Shown one piece after another: positions 10,806 to 23,112 of a stretch of 64,000 nucleotides of DNA. The position numbers and the translations under genes are program-made. The notes under the pieces were generated by a model. That model saw only the letters and a list, made by a program, of their open reading frames with translations, ran no database searches and was not told the origin of the DNA. Where the stretch lies: assembly GCA_035048815.1 (NCBI GenBank), contig JAUCBN010000020.1, positions 4,037,501-4,101,500 on the forward strand. Direction: 5' to 3'. Source of the stretch: Abelmoschus esculentus (Eukaryota > Streptophyta > Magnoliopsida > Malvales > Malvaceae). The stretch's first letter is position 1. Every line of letters begins with the position of its first letter.

Positions 10806-10835
10806 CACTTTTTCTTTTATTTTACTAGTGTTACA

Positions 10836-10850
10836 ACTCTCCCCCCCTTA
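10836..10850 (-). promoter_or_regulatory. Polypurine tract of Tekay-like element
   Basis: The minus strand reads TAAGGGGGGGAGAGT immediately before the TGTAACAC LTR start. This is the plus-strand primer for reverse transcription and fixes the orientation of the element. Confidence 0.75.
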
Positions 10851-10869
10851 AAAAGAAATTTTGTCCTCG

Positions 10870-11230
10870 AAATTTTACCTAATTTGAACAGATGCGGGAA
10901 CTTCTCCATCATGGATTCCTCGATCTCTTAGGTAGCCTCAGAAGGGTTACGTTTTCTCCACTGGAATTTGACCATGAGTATACGTCTTCTTCTTAGAACT
11001 CTCTCATCAAACTCTAGGATCTGAACAGGCTCCTCCTCATAAGAGAAGTCTGGTAGTACCTCAACATCCTGAACCTAAATAATGTGAATCGAATTCGAAT
11101 AATATTGTCTCAACATAGATACATGAAATACATCATGAATGTGACTACGTTGAGGAGGTAACTCAAGCTGATATGCAACAAGCCCAACTCTTTTCAGGAT
11201 ACGGTATGGTCCGATATATCTCGGGCTCAG
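10870..11230 (-). pseudogene. Gypsy pol C terminus with chromodomain-like end
   Basis: The minus strand carries the PYRI..VG.VAYQLELPP and VFHVSMLR motifs that end gypsy integrases. A degraded chromodomain of the Tekay/Del type follows (VQILEFDERVLRRRRILMVK, then a W in the FQW position), ending KFPHLF. In-frame stops interrupt it, for example just after HII and in place of the tryptophan before EIEES. Such chromodomains direct integration to heterochromatin. Confidence 0.65.
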
Positions 11231-11399
11231 CTTGATCTTAAGCCCAAATCTCAAGAATTTCTTCTATAGAGAGACTTTCAAGAAAACCTGAACACCAACT
11301 TGAAACTCGATATCTTTTCTTTTCCGATCAGCATAAGATTTTTGTCTAGCAAAAGCTTCCTTCAGGCGATCTCGGATCAATTAGACTGTCTCCTTAGTT

Positions 11400-12352
11400 T
11401 CCTAAATTAACTCGGGACCTAGAGTTTTTCGATCATACAACTCAGTCCAACAGATAGGAGTACGACACTTACGACCATACAAAGCCTTATATGGTGCCAT
11501 ACGGATGCTAGCCTGGTAACTATTATTATATGCAAACTCTGTCAATGGTAAGAAATTCTCCCAACTGCCTCGGAAGTCTGGCACACAACCCTTTAATATA
11601 TCCTCTAGGATTTGTATCACTCTCTCAGATTAACCATCTGTTTGGGGATGAAAAGATGTACTGAAATTTAGATGGGTACCCAAAGCAGACTGTAAAATTG
11701 TCCAGAATCGGGAGGTAAACCTCGGGTCTATGTAAGAAGTGATAGATACAGGAACCCCATGAAATCTAACAATCTCAAAAATATATAGTCTAGCAAGCTT
11801 CTCTAGAGAATAAATGATCCGTATATGAATAAAATGAGCTGAATTTTTGAGTCTATCCATAATAACCCAGACAAAATCTTTTTCTAGACGGGGTTAGAGG
11901 CAAACCGGTAACAAAGTCCATCGTGATTCATTCCCATTTTCATTCAGGAATCTTGATAGGTTGTAAGAGACCAGAAGGATATTGATGTTCTACTTTCACC
12001 TGCTAACATGTTAGGCATCTGGATACATAGTTAGAGATGTCATTTTTCATACCTACCAAACAGTATCTCTATTTCAGATTCTGATACATCTTATCTCCTC
12101 AAGGATGCATAGCATAAGGAATAATATAGCCTCTCTGAGAATGGTCTGTCTCAACTCGGGATCATTACGTACATAGTAACAAATATTTAAAACAAATAAC
12201 TTCATCCCGATCAAAAGAATAAATAAAAGTATATCCTTGCTCAACTTGTTGTATGACAGGAAACATGGTGTAATCCAGACGCTTCTTGGCCTTAATCTGC
12301 TCAGCCAAGGTCGGTTTAACCTATAATTCAGCCAATAAGCTACCATCATCAT
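11400..12352 (-). pseudogene. Gypsy integrase remnant
   Basis: Minus-strand frames contain a FHGVPVSI..DPRFTSRFW segment with the second catalytic aspartate in degraded form, LNFSTSFHPQTDGQ-like sequence, then RGSWENFLPLTEFAYNNSYQASIRMAPYKALYGRKC. These are typical of Tekay/Del integrase core and C terminus. Frameshifts separate the blocks at about 11,630 and 11,860. The zinc-binding N-terminal part is only weakly visible around 12,060-12,350. Confidence 0.7.
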
Positions 12353-12693
12353 ATATAAATACTCATCTTATCAAACAGAAATATTAGGTTTGATATGGTC
12401 TTTCGACTCAAGGCATCAATCACAATATTGGCTTTTCTCGGATGATACTTTCACAATCATAATCCTTAAGAAGTTACAATCAACGACGTTGTCTCAAAAT
12501 AAGATCCTTCTAGTTAAGAGGTACTTCAGGCTCTTATGATCAATAAAGTTATAACATTTCTCTCCGTAGAGATAGTGTCTCTAGATCTTTAAAGCAAAAA
12601 CCACCGTTGTAAGCTCAAGATCATGTGTGGGATAGTTATACTCATGTGGTCTCAACTTTTGTGACGCATACGCGATCACCTTAAAATCCTACA

Positions 12694-13825
12694 TCAAAAC
12701 ACAACCAAGACCAGAATATAAAGCATCACTGTAACTGTAAAATCTTTTCCTGACTCAGGTTGGGTCAAAACTGGAGCTCGAGTTATAGTTGTCTTCAAAT
12801 GATCAATACTATAATGTTGGGCCTCAGACCACACATACGGAACATATCTCCTCGAAAGCTTCGTCAAAAGGGAGACAATGATGAAAAAGCCTTCGACAAA
12901 GCGTCGATAATTCCCAACTAAGCCCAGAAAATTGCAGATCTCAGACACGTTCCTTGAGGCTTTCAACTAGTGATTGCATCAATTTTACTCGAGTCCACCT
13001 GGATACCTTTAGCTGAAACAATATGCCCCAGAAAAATCACCTCGCTAAGCTAGAATTCACACTTACTTATCTTAGCATACAAAAGATGCTCCCTTAGAGT
13101 TTGCAATACAATTCTCAGATTCCCCACATGCTTGTCCTCAGAACGAGAGTAAACTAGAATATCATCAATAAACACCACAAAAAACTGGTCTAAGAAGGGC
13201 AAGAGATACGGTTCATCAGATCTATAAAAGTAGCAGAGGCATTAGTCAACCAGAAAGACATTACTAGGAACTCATGTTGTCCATATCTGGTACGGATAAC
13301 AGTCTTAGCAACATCAGAACTTTTAATCTTTAACTGGTAATAACCAGATCGAAGATCTATCTTCGAGAAAACTGTGGCTCCTCAAAATTGATCAAACAGG
13401 TCATAAATCTCGGGTAGAGGATACTTGTTTTTCAGGGTCAGCTTATTCAACTTTTGGTAGTCGATACAAAACCGAAAGGAACCATCTTTCTTTTTAACAA
13501 AGAGAACTAGAGCTCCCCAACGTGAAGAGCTAGGTCAGATAAACCCACTATCAAGCAATTCCTGCAATTGAACTTTTAACTCTTTCGGAGTCGTACGATA
13601 CGGAGCCATAGATACTGGTGCAGACCCAAGATAAGTCTCAATCTCAAAATCATCCTCTCTATCTGGAGGCAACCCAGGTAACTCCTCCGTAAAAACATAA
13701 GGAAACTCGCTAACAGTGCGAATTTCTTCAATATTGGATAGGGACCTTTTTGTATTAAGGAAACAGGTAATGAAGGTCTCATATCCCTTCCGGATCATCC
13801 AATCAGCGGACAAGGCAAATACCAC
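12694..13825 (-). pseudogene. Gypsy reverse transcriptase / RNase H remnant
   Basis: From 13825 downward the minus strand shows the protease-RT linker (FPYVFTEELPGLPPDR), APYRTTPKELKVQLQELLDSGFI at the RT start, then frameshifted RT with FVVFIDDILVYSRSE near 13140-13190, the catalytic aspartate pair. The thumb region reads FLGLVGNYRRFVEGF near 12890-12945. RNase H begins near 12770 but decays quickly. The gene is dead from many lesions. Confidence 0.75.
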
Positions 13826-13843
13826 ATTAGACAGATAACCCTG

Positions 13844-14284
13844 TCACTCACCAACCAGAACTACATATCGTCCATCAAAAGTCTTTAAAGTGGCTCTTTT
13901 AGCCTCACAATCCAGACTAACACGGTGCTCAGTTAACCAATCCATACCCAGAATCAGATTGAACTCCTCTAAAGGAAGTTCTATAAGATCCACCAGAGAA
14001 ACTTCTCCTTCAACAACAAGGGGACATCTCTTAAACACCTTATTCACAGGTAAAGATTGCCCCACGGGACTCATAACAGTAACAACACTCTCGATGTCCT
14101 CAACTGAGATTCGAAGGTCTTCAGATAATGATTTTGATATATAGGAGTGGGTGGAACCATTATCAAGCAAATCAAAGTACGAAACAAAAAAGATGGTAAA
14201 AGTACCTGCAATAACATCTGGCTCATCTCTATTATCTCGACACCTGGTGGTATATACAAGTGTTGGCTGACGAGCCACGGACAA
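13844..14284 (-). pseudogene. Gypsy aspartic protease remnant
   Basis: An open minus-strand frame of 146 codons holds the retropepsin active-site region LLDNGSTHSYI (family DSGSTHSYI, Ser to Asn) and the downstream LILGMDWL motif that closes the fold. It sits between the zinc-knuckle gag block and RT in the order expected for gag-pol. A frameshift separates it from RT at about 13830. Confidence 0.7.
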
Positions 14285-14364
14285 AGATGACCCACCACTC
14301 TTGTGGCCTCGGCCCCTAGTATCAGATCTAACAGTAGACCCTGAAGCTCTACTCTAATAACAGC

Positions 14365-14759
14365 CTAAAGCTGGTGTCTGGACAGATGCCTGAGATCTAG
14401 GAGTCTGAGTCGATAGTCGGTTAGTAGAAGGAGATGAGGGCAGTATTTCAGGAAATGCTCAGAAGATCCACATCTGAAACAAGCACCAACATTTTTCCTA
14501 CACTCTCCTCTATGCAGATTACCACAGAAGTCACAAATTGGTATAAATGAGAACCCGGAAGAATGACCACGGCTAACAACAAAGTCTTGTGGTTTCACAG
14601 GCCTATGGTAGGAACTACCTCTCTAACTCGAAGCAACGCGAGCCCTCTTTTCAGGGTGACCATGGGACTCACTCTAGCTGATATGTCCTCCAAATCGACC
14701 CTGGTCCTTACCATTGTCCTTATCTTTGCCTCGATCTCTGTCACGGTAGTTGAAACGGA
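14365..14759 (-). pseudogene. Gypsy gag C terminus with zinc knuckle, truncated
   Basis: The minus strand encodes CDFCGNLHRGECRKNVGACFRCGSSEHFLKYC as two consecutive segments, a plant chromovirus-type nucleocapsid zinc knuckle (C-x2-C-x4-H-x4-C at the second half). It is preceded by a basic Arg/Asp-rich linker up to 14759. The gag N terminus and 5' LTR are not found beyond 14760, where an unrelated hAT-like element begins. Confidence 0.7.
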
Positions 14760-15559
14760 CAAGAGTATGTTTGTATTCGTTTATTTATTTTTGAAGGTAT
14801 TCAAACTTTGTTCGTGTTCGTTTAAATTTTTAATGTTATGTTCGAGCTCAGTTCATTTATTTTTTTCGTGTTTGGTCTCGATTCTTTTAACGTTCACGAA
14901 CGTGTTCGTTTATTTGTCCGTTTAACATTCGTGAACATGTTCGTTAAGCGTTCGCGAACGAGTTCGTTTGTATATATTCATCAACTTGTTCATTTAGTGT
15001 TCACGAACATGTTCGTTTAGTCGGAGTTGGTTCGCAAGATGATGATGATTAAGATGGAGGGACGAGACACAAAACCGACGATGAATGATCGATGGTCGGA
15101 GGTTGATCGGAAAAAAAGATGAGGAATGAAGAGTGTTTGTTTCCAAAGTGATTTGAAATAGGGGCGCGGCTAAGATGATGATATTAAACATTAGGGCCTA
15201 AAAAAGTTTAAGTACACTACTTAGAGAAAGGGTAAATAGCACATAAAGCCACCAAATTATTTACGGGTTTGTAAAGAGCAACAAGTTTCACTCACTTTAT
15301 AAATTAATCCTTAAATTCTCGAATTAAGCTAGGCAATTATAAACGAAATTATAAACGAGTCTATAAATAAACATAAACGAGTCTATAAACGAACATAAAC
15401 GAGTTGAACACATCTATGTTCGTGTTTGTTCGTTTATCAATCGAACATAAAATATTTGTTCATACTCGTTTATTTAGCTTAATAAACAACACATAAATGA
15501 ATGTTATATGACTGGTTCATGAACAATTCGTCAAACGCTCTGTTCATTTACACCCCTAG
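14760..15559. mobile_element. hAT-like element with TTCGTGAACA subterminal repeats
   Basis: The right end reads ...CATTTACACCCCTAG, which is CTAGGGGTGTAAATG on the minus strand, a hAT-type end. The left end near 14760 (CAAGAGTATG) is only weakly similar. The flanks show an imperfect 10-bp repeat, TTGAAACGGA at 14750-14759 and TTGAACCGTA at 15560-15569. Both subterminal zones (14780-15020 and 15340-15540) are packed with GTTCGTTT, GTTCACGAACATG and inverse copies. The centre has no transposase. The element separates the gypsy gag from whatever lay upstream. Confidence 0.5.
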
Positions 15560-16463
15560 TTGAACCGTACAATATAATATAAATTATCATTTTATGTATT
15601 ATTATGTTTAATTATTTTAGGTATTGTTATTATTTCTTAATTAACATTGTTAATAAATGTTAAATCATTAAAATTTATGTTATAATAATAAGAATTAAGG
15701 AGTTCTTAATTAAAAAAATCAATTAAAATCTTAAATTATATTTTCATTCAATTAAACCCTTAAACCAAAAAATTCAATTAATCCCTTTAATCAAGAAATT
15801 TAATTAATTAAGTCCTTTGACCAATATTGACTATTAAATCTTAACAATTTTTTCTTCATATATTATCGACACATGATATAATACAGTTCTATCATGTTGC
15901 ACTTACAAAATATATATATATATAAATAATTTTATAAATTTTATAAGTTTTTTTTAGAATTTTTTGAATATTTAAAAAATTAAATAAAATAAAATTTCTG
16001 AAAAATATCAAGTGAAAAAATTGTGATAAGGTAAATGATTGATTTAATGATAAAAATTAGTCAAAAGACTTAATTGATTCAATTTTTTAGTTCAAGGTTT
16101 AATTGATTAAGTTTTTTGGTTTAAGATCTTAATTAGTAAAAAAAATTAAAGGTTTAATTATTTTTTTAAAAAAAAATTAAAAATTTCTTTGATCCTTAAG
16201 CCTAACAATAAACAACGAAATGATTATTTTGAGTATAATATTGAATGTTTTATTAAAATTTGGGTACCACATTTTATATTATAAATATCATACTACACAT
16301 TTTTTTAAAACAGAAAAGTATTTTTAATATAATAACTAAATTTCAAAAATTATATGTAGGCCCTACCAGTGAGATTTTCATCTAACATAAAATTTTTATC
16401 TCTAATTTTAAATCTTAAATTTTAATGATAAATCTTACATTATAATTATTATAAACCAAATTC
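15560..16463. other. AT-rich gene-free stretch
   Basis: Long runs of TTAATTAA-like sequence and repeated (A/T)AATTAAGxxTT motifs occur, with no coding or RNA feature that I can support. Confidence 0.6.
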
Positions 16464-16690
16464 TATTGTAAATAATAAATAATAAGAATAAAATAGATGA
16501 ATAAAGATGAGTGACAAAAGGACTTGTATTATATTTTTAAAGGTTGTGTACAATGATTTCTTCAAAAGTCTATATTTATAGGCATAAGATGAAAATCCTA
16601 ATTCTAATGAGTATTAAACCCTAATAATAAAATCCATTAGAGTATTATTTAATATATGGATATCTATCATAAATAAAGATATTCATAAAA
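16464..16690 (-). mobile_element. Solo copia LTR, minus orientation
   Basis: This 227-bp block is clearly related to the copia LTRs at 36261 and 47031, read in reverse. It has the LTR's TATGCCTATAAATATAGA promoter segment, GTACACAA, and the CTCATCTTTATTC stretch near the end. It has no internal sequence on either side, and the flanks (AATTC and AAATC) differ at one base, so it is most likely a solo LTR left by intra-element recombination. Confidence 0.7.
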
Positions 16691-18659
16691 AAATCTTAAA
16701 TTTTAAACGATAAAAACTACGCTATAATTATACTGAATAAATTTTCATACATAACTCACTATTATTATATTTAATTCTTACTATAATAAAATAATATATC
16801 GACGATTAAAGATGAAACTATATAAGAATGGGAGGCTAATCTCTTTCGTCCCAGAAGATTTTTTTCATTTTTATTCTATTATTTACTTTTTTTTTAAAAT
16901 TATTTATTTATATTTAAAAGAATAAATGATTATTTAAAAATTAATTAAAAAATATAAAAATTAAAAGTTAATATCAATTTCTAATATAGTTTTTCTTTTT
17001 ATTAGCTAAAAGAGTACAAATGGATCAAAAGAATGAAGATTTCAATAAGATATTGAACCCCGAATTCCCTCAAGCTGAGGAAAGGGATCACTTTCTAAAT
17101 TGATATACAGCATTAAATTTAGATACAATGAAGGTTTTGTTATATAAAAATTCTATTAAATTAATTTTATTAAAAATTTAAACTTAAATTTTATACCTTC
17201 TTAAAAAATCTTAACATCTCACCAATAACTAATCTACCAAATAAAATAAAATTTTAAATAATATCAAAAATTTAAATTATAATATTATAAATAAAATAAA
17301 TTAATTAAAAAATAATTTTTATAATATTTAATTTTAATTAATTAACAATAAATTAAATATCAATAATTATAGTAAAAAAATCCTAACCCCTTATCCTAAT
17401 CCTACCAAAGAAATCCCTAATAAATAGAAATTGATCTAGAGTGTCTCTGCTTCCCTTGAAATTAGGGTATGCCCTTTTGTTTAAATTTTGATTCGCAAAT
17501 ACTCAGGCCTCGTTTGAGAGTGCTTATTATGAAAGTACTTTTAGGTGAAAATTCTGTTTCAAACGCATAAGTAATCAAAAATACTCTAAAATGAGAAAAA
17601 CTTTTTTACCGCAAATTGTTTATTTACCCTTATTTTTGGTTTTTAAAACCTTTGCTTGTAAAATCTTCACTCCAAATTAAGTTTTTTAAACACAACCACA
17701 AACTGAGACAGTGACTAGATTTCCATGCCCTCAAAGCCTAAGCTACAGCAGCTGTAGCGACTGACCAGAGGTTATAGTTTAAATATTAGATCATATCGGT
17801 TTAGATTAGATTTATTTTAAATATTTGATATTTTTATATAATTGAATAGAAGTTTTGGATATGTAATTATTTGAATATATATTTTTTGAATTTAAAAATA
17901 TGTTTATGAAAATTTTGAAAAATTAAATATAATAATTAATAAATTGTTAAATATAATAAGATTTATATCTATAAAAAATTTGAACTTACCATAGAAATTA
18001 ATATTTAAATAAATAAATTTAAATTCATATTTTTATTATTTATTTTAAGAAAGTGGTTCAATTTTATTTAAATAAAGATGTAGATAATGAAAAAATTTTA
18101 AAATTATTCCATAATGAAATTTTCTAATTTCAAAACTATATATATGAGTTTTGTTGGATAAATTTTTTGTTTTATTTAGGGTAAATATTAGATTAAATCA
18201 AGTCGAGTTAAATTTTTTTGAGTGATACAAGTTGACGAGTTATATTTTATAATTCAAATTTTAATTGAATTTTTTGAGTATGATAATTTGAGTTTCTGTT
18301 CAAATTTAATTATAAATATTTTCAATAACATGGAACTATTTGGTTTCAATTTAAATAGTTTTCTACAATCATATATATACTATATATATATATATATATC
18401 CTTATATTTTTTTTATATGTGATACATATATCACATGGAGTTGAAGAATTCGATGTGGACATGAAATCGATATAATAATTACTAAAAGTTTGAGTTATTC
18501 GAGTCTCAATTTTTTACACAAAAAACTATTTTTTACTCAAAAAATTTAATTTTTATTCAAATTTTATTCATATCTAATTATTTTTATTTTGGCCCGATCA
18601 GTATCATTTTCTAGATTTTTCACTGGACTCAATTAAAAAAAAATAAAGTTTGATGTAAT
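16691..18659. other. AT-rich gene-free region
   Basis: No gene is recognised. A short coding-like patch (DQKNEDFNKILNPEF and onward, 17020-17100) follows an acceptor-like TTATTAG but stops quickly. A (TA)n microsatellite lies at about 18372-18400. The 17505-17760 stretch has slightly higher GC but no ORF. Confidence 0.5.
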
Positions 18660-19769
18660 AACTCATTTCCCATGAGCCCAATAAAAACAAATCCACTTTA
18701 TTACTAAATCCAATTACAACAGCAAAACACAAGGACCATTACACTCAAAATGCATAATCCATTAAGCCCACAACCTAACTAAACCCTAAGTATCTAACCA
18801 AATTTTAATCAACACCCCAATCAAGCTGTCGCTGACCATGCTTTATCATCTACAACGCGTGGCCGCTACGCTCAGCTCTCTGACTCCCGCGTAGGCACCA
18901 CATGCGATATCATTCAATCTCTAAACGATCAATGCCCACATCTGACTCTACCTTCCTTTTCATTCGAACCTGCAGATATTAAAGAAGGGATTTCATAACG
19001 ACAAGGGTGGCCAACAAACGTATCTCCCTGAATCGTGCTTACTATCTTTAGAAGGGTAGTTAGTACCATTTGGGTACCTTCTAGAACCATATTGCATGTA
19101 GTGAGACCAAGAGGCCTACCATTAGAGCCTTCATGCCGAACCTTTTCCCTATTAGAGAGTCACCTTGTAGGGTGTATTTTTTTAGTGAGAGAGTGGGGGT
19201 TTCGTTTATTTAGACCCTTATTTTCCTGCTGTTTATTTCTCTTTTATTTTTGCAATATAAATGTCATGTCTATATTCATGCAACATAAATCATATTTTAT
19301 TTTGTTAATTATAAAACATATTTTAATTTTAAAAAAAGATGTTGATACCACTCAACCGTTAAAAAAGGACTAGTCGCATAGAGTCGTTTTCTCAATAAGG
19401 TGGGGGCATCTGAATAGGTTCCACTGGTGGTGTCGAGACAACATGGGTCGAGACAAGTTCGTTCTAGCAATAATGGAGGCTCGCCTCTACCAGATTCGGA
19501 ATTAGATTCACACCTTAATGGAATTCCTAAAGTAAGTCCAAAAATGACAGAATATATATAGACTTTAGCTATTCGAGACAAGATTTTATGTTTTGGGCAG
19601 GAAGCTGATATTGTTCCTCCATAGAATCAAGATTTCGAAGATGAAGACCAAACATCACATATAAAACGAGATCCATTTTATGTAAAGAAAGCTTTATTCT
19701 AACGCGAGCTTCCTTTTTAAATTTGTACTGATTCAACACTTTTCTTTTTATAAAATATTTTATAGCACT
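18660..19769 (+). other. Probable 5' region of a decayed Tat/Ogre-like gypsy element
   Basis: This precedes recognisable gag and pol remnants on the same strand. It contains less AT-rich sequence (18820-19190) and a GGTGGGGGCATC motif near 19400. I cannot set an LTR boundary or primer site. It is assigned by position only. Confidence 0.35.
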
Positions 19770-20520
19770 TTGCATATACATGACATCATTCTAGTTGCAT
19801 CAAACATGTCATATTGCATCATTTACACCATAATTCTGACATCGAAGGGGCATTTCTGTTGCAGTCATTCTAAGTTACAACATCTTCATCTAGCAAGAAA
19901 CATAGCTAACAAAATGAAAGAAAGATTGGCTAAGATCGAACGAGCCTACGAAGATATCAAGCGGGATATCAGAAACAATTTTGAAAAAGCACAGTTGGAT
20001 ACACATGCTCACATCTCACAATCACAAGATGACCTAATAAGAAAAGTGGCAAAGATGTTGAATGAAATGGATATTGAAAAGCAAAAGGAAGACCCAAATA
20101 CAATGGGTTTTGAAGGAAGATGTGTCGACAAGGAGAAACGGATATCGAGGTTGAAAAGAAAAAGGAACCAGTTGAACTTTGTGATACAATCCTAGGAACA
20201 AGAAATAGAAAGGCTAAAGAAAGGAAAAAACAAAGCCGAAGAAGGCCTGAATGATCTGCAAAGCGATCATAAGAAGTTTCGAGAATCAGCAAAATATGTG
20301 GGTGTCAGGAAGTCTTTCGTTGATCGAAAATTTAAAGCCCATGAAGAATAAAATAGAGTTGGTTACTAGGAAAAGAAATTTAAAGATGCATAGGCACATC
20401 AAGCCTTTTTGCAGGAAGAGTTGGTCCGTAGCAGGTTCGAGAATATCGGTTTAAGAGATCGAATTATCGATCTAGAAGAGCCCTACAGAAACACATAACC
20501 AAGACTTCGCAAAAGAGGTG
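19770..20520 (+). pseudogene. Tat/Ogre-like gypsy gag remnant (coiled coil)
   Basis: An open frame to 20195 carries a charged helical segment, MKERLAKIERAYEDIKRDI followed by SQDDLIRKVAKML, similar to the N-terminal gag helices of Tat-lineage plant gypsy elements. Further frames to 20520 keep the Lys/Glu-rich composition with stops. No zinc knuckle is visible. The low-complexity helical nature makes assignment moderate. The downstream RT and integrase support it. Confidence 0.45.
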
Positions 20521-21534
20521 AAAATAAGTAAGTAAGAGGAAAAGGGAGACAATACAGGTGTTTGTAATGTTGTCTATGTAAAATCGCTGATAATAGGATA
20601 GCCCAAATCTGTAACCTCAAACAGTTAAAGTTGCACAACAGCAAGATCAAACCATAAGATAAACGTATAATAGAAGAAATTTAACCTTATCCATATCTCC
20701 TATGGCGAGCTATATGAAAATCTATATAATGCACATGTATTCTCCCTATTTTACACCAAGCCATTGCAATCTCCTTAACCAAAATGGTATGACCCCGATG
20801 TTCAATATAAATACCATGCTGGAATTGTGGAGTATTTCATTGAGGATAGCGTTGGTTTCAAGAAGATCGTGGAAAAGCTTATTAAGATAGGGGTCGTAAA
20901 GTTTGAATGAAATCTACTATAATTAGGAGCCCTTGATTTCCCCATTTTTTGGAAACTTTTTGAGAGGTGTATCCACCCTACAACTACTATCAACAATCAA
21001 AATGTTAAAGTGTTCCATACGGTTTTTGGAATGTTTCAAAGCTATGTACATAATGTATTTGTCACTCTTGCCCAGGAGTAACAAAGATCATTTTGTAAAG
21101 GGGCCTAAGTTTGTTATATGTATGAAATAAAACTTCTTATGCTACATCTGGTAAACTTTTTGTTTTAATACAAGAATGATGAACAAATCGTGCATCATTA
21201 CGGCCAAACAAATGTGTCAAGACCTCAGATATCGACTCATCAAGCAATGGGTCCAGAGCTCATATTGAAGAAATAAATGTGTCTAGGGAAACTCTTTGAA
21301 TCCGAGGATGAACCAGATTATGGCTCGTCTTCTAATCTGTTAAGGATGATAGAACAAAAAAAGAAACAAATCTAGCCCCGCAAAGAGTTTGTAAATATTG
21401 TGAGTTTGGGGCATGATTAAGAAAGTGAAGAAAACATGCTTAGTTAAGCACGGATATCGTGGTACACAAGTTTCCCATAAATGAGGATTGCAAACCAGTT
21501 CAACGAAATTTATAGAAAATAAGGCCTGACGTAT

Positions 21535-21815
21535 GGGGAACCTTTTGCTACAAGGTAATGCCCTTTTGACTAAAAATGCTTAGGGCAATATATCAACGAT
21601 CCATAGTCGATTTATTTCATGACATGATGATTGATGTATATGTCAACGACATGATCGTCAATTCGAGAATTGAAAATGAGCACATAAAAGTCTTAAGAAG
21701 ACTATTCCTTAGACTAACAAAGTTTCCACTAAAGCTGAATCCTGTCAGATGCGCCTTCGGAATCACATCCGAGAAGCTGTTGGGTCTCATAGTCAACGAA
21801 AAGAGGCAATAAATG
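21535..21815 (+). pseudogene. Tat-type gypsy reverse transcriptase fragment
   Basis: The frame reads CYKVMPF*LKM...YQRSIVDLFHDMM, then VYVNDMIV where the catalytic YVDD should be (Asp to Asn at the first aspartate), then HIKVLRRLFLRL and LNPVRCAFGITSEKLLGLIV. This is the RT palm-to-thumb segment of Tat/Ogre-like elements. A frameshift and stop follow. The fingers domain upstream is not recognisable. Confidence 0.75.
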
Positions 21816-21844
21816 ATAAAACCCTAGATTTGAACTTTGAAGGT

Positions 21845-22000
21845 GATTTCAATTCCATAGGCAAAAGGGATTGGAGTAATGCTAGTATCTCTAAAAGATG
21901 ATTTCTACCCTTTGGTCAGTAAGGTCAACTTTGATTACACAAATAATATAGCAGGGTATGAAGCCGGTATTACGGGAATTCGAGTTGTGAGTACCCAAAA
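21845..22000 (+). pseudogene. Gypsy RNase H remnant
   Basis: A KGIGVMLVSLKDD-like stretch, then YPLVSKVNFDYTNNIAGYEAG, matches the archaeal-type RNase H of Tat elements (family G-x-G-x-VL.SP..., NN-x-AEYEA). It has decayed and shifted frame relative to the RT. Confidence 0.6.
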
Positions 22001-22520
22001 GAGGTCACTTATGACAATGTCATCAAAGTAGCAATGATCAGATTCCTAAAAAGGCAGATCATATACTAATATGGAATGCCAAAAAATATCATATTTGATA
22101 GTGAATCGAACTTGAATAACAAGACCATAGCAAAAATGTGTAAAAAATTCAACATACAACATCATAATGCCTCTTTATATTTTCCATAGATGAACAAAGC
22201 AGTGGAAATCGCCAACAAGAATATTAATAATATTGTTGAAAAATAGTAGAGACCTACCGAGATTAGCATGAGAAGCTACCATTTGCTTTATATGCTTACA
22301 GAACATCGGCTAGAACTTCTATCGGGTTAGTATCTTTTTTCCTAATTTAGGGGATAAACGCTATATTATCTGTAGAAGTCGAAAATTGTTCCCTAGTCAT
22401 GGTAGGGGTGGGGAATTAGAAGCCAACATCAGTCAGAACTTCTATTGGGGCAACCTCTTTTTCCTTAGTTTATGGGGTTAACGTTATATTATCCATAGAA
22501 TTCGAAAAATTTTTTACGGA
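22000..22520 (+). pseudogene. Gypsy integrase remnant with internal duplication
   Basis: Segments YGMPKNIIFDSESNLNNKTI, KFNIQHHNASLYFP and MNKAVEIANKNINNIV match the integrase catalytic core (the Asp of the IIFD segment and the Glu of AVEIANK are visible). Stops interrupt it. The block just after (22312-22392) is repeated at 22435-22515. Confidence 0.75.
22312..22515 (+). repeat. Partial tandem duplication, 123-bp offset, in integrase region
   Basis: AGAACTTCTAT(C/T)GGG... at 22312 is repeated at 22435 with about 80% identity over some 80 bp, ending in (T/A)CGAAAA. The intervening sequence is unrelated. The copies have diverged, so the duplication is old. Confidence 0.65.
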
Positions 22521-23112
22521 ACATGAAACAAAATAAATCCAACAAGATATGAGGCTCCATAAAAAAATAACTTGCACTTAAAGCCTCCTAGATACATGAT
22601 GTCTCATTAAATTGATTCTAAAGGGCTTGTTAGCAAGATATGTGGGGCACTGCATTGTGCCAGTTTTCCCAGTAGCTACTTGAGCTTTGTCAATTAGTTG
22701 ACAATTTTGTCTATATTGCTACAGAAATATTCCAAAAAGTACAAGGACTGAGAGCAATCTCAATTCAGAAAAAGATTTTCGCCAAGAACACACCTCAAAA
22801 GGAAAATAATCACTCTACAAATAGAATGAGGTCAAATATTTTGCTTGAAGAAGAAAGGCATAAACATGGAAATAAGGTTTCAACCGACAATCAGGATAAC
22901 TGATTGAGCCGATCTTGAAACAAAATCATTAACATATGCACTTTGCATTTCATGCTAGGATCATGCATGCATGCATACATCAGACGTGTTAGGATTAGAA
23001 TCATGCAGTGCATGCTAACCATAACATTTTGAATCTGTTTGCAATAGTGATAAAGAATTCACTCATCTTCCAATAAACGATGGAATAGATGTACACAACA
23101 AATTCGTCATCA
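22521..23112 (+). other. 3' untranslated part of Tat-like element
   Basis: No coding frame is recognised. It contains a CATGCATGCATGCAT run near 22965-22980. It lies between the integrase remnant and the tandem array and is probably the long 3' noncoding segment typical of Tat-lineage elements. Confidence 0.4.

Larger units (their letters stand above)
8445..10835 (-). mobile_element. LTR of a minus-strand Tekay/Del-like gypsy element
   Basis: On the minus strand this block starts TGTAACACTAG at 10835 and ends GGGGTTACA at 8445. This gives matching TGTAAC...GTTACA termini and a length of about 2.4 kb, usual for the Tekay/Del chromovirus clade. It abuts a G-rich polypurine tract and a chromovirus polyprotein remnant on the high-coordinate side, so it is the 3' LTR. 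Within it are a tRNA-like segment near the start, a TGACGTCA cluster, and a downstream block (8750-9130) with the CAGTGTG...CAGTGC and GAAATTAC motifs often seen in these LTRs. The flanking pentamer is TTAAG (8440-8444). The partner duplication is lost with the 5' LTR. Confidence 0.6.
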
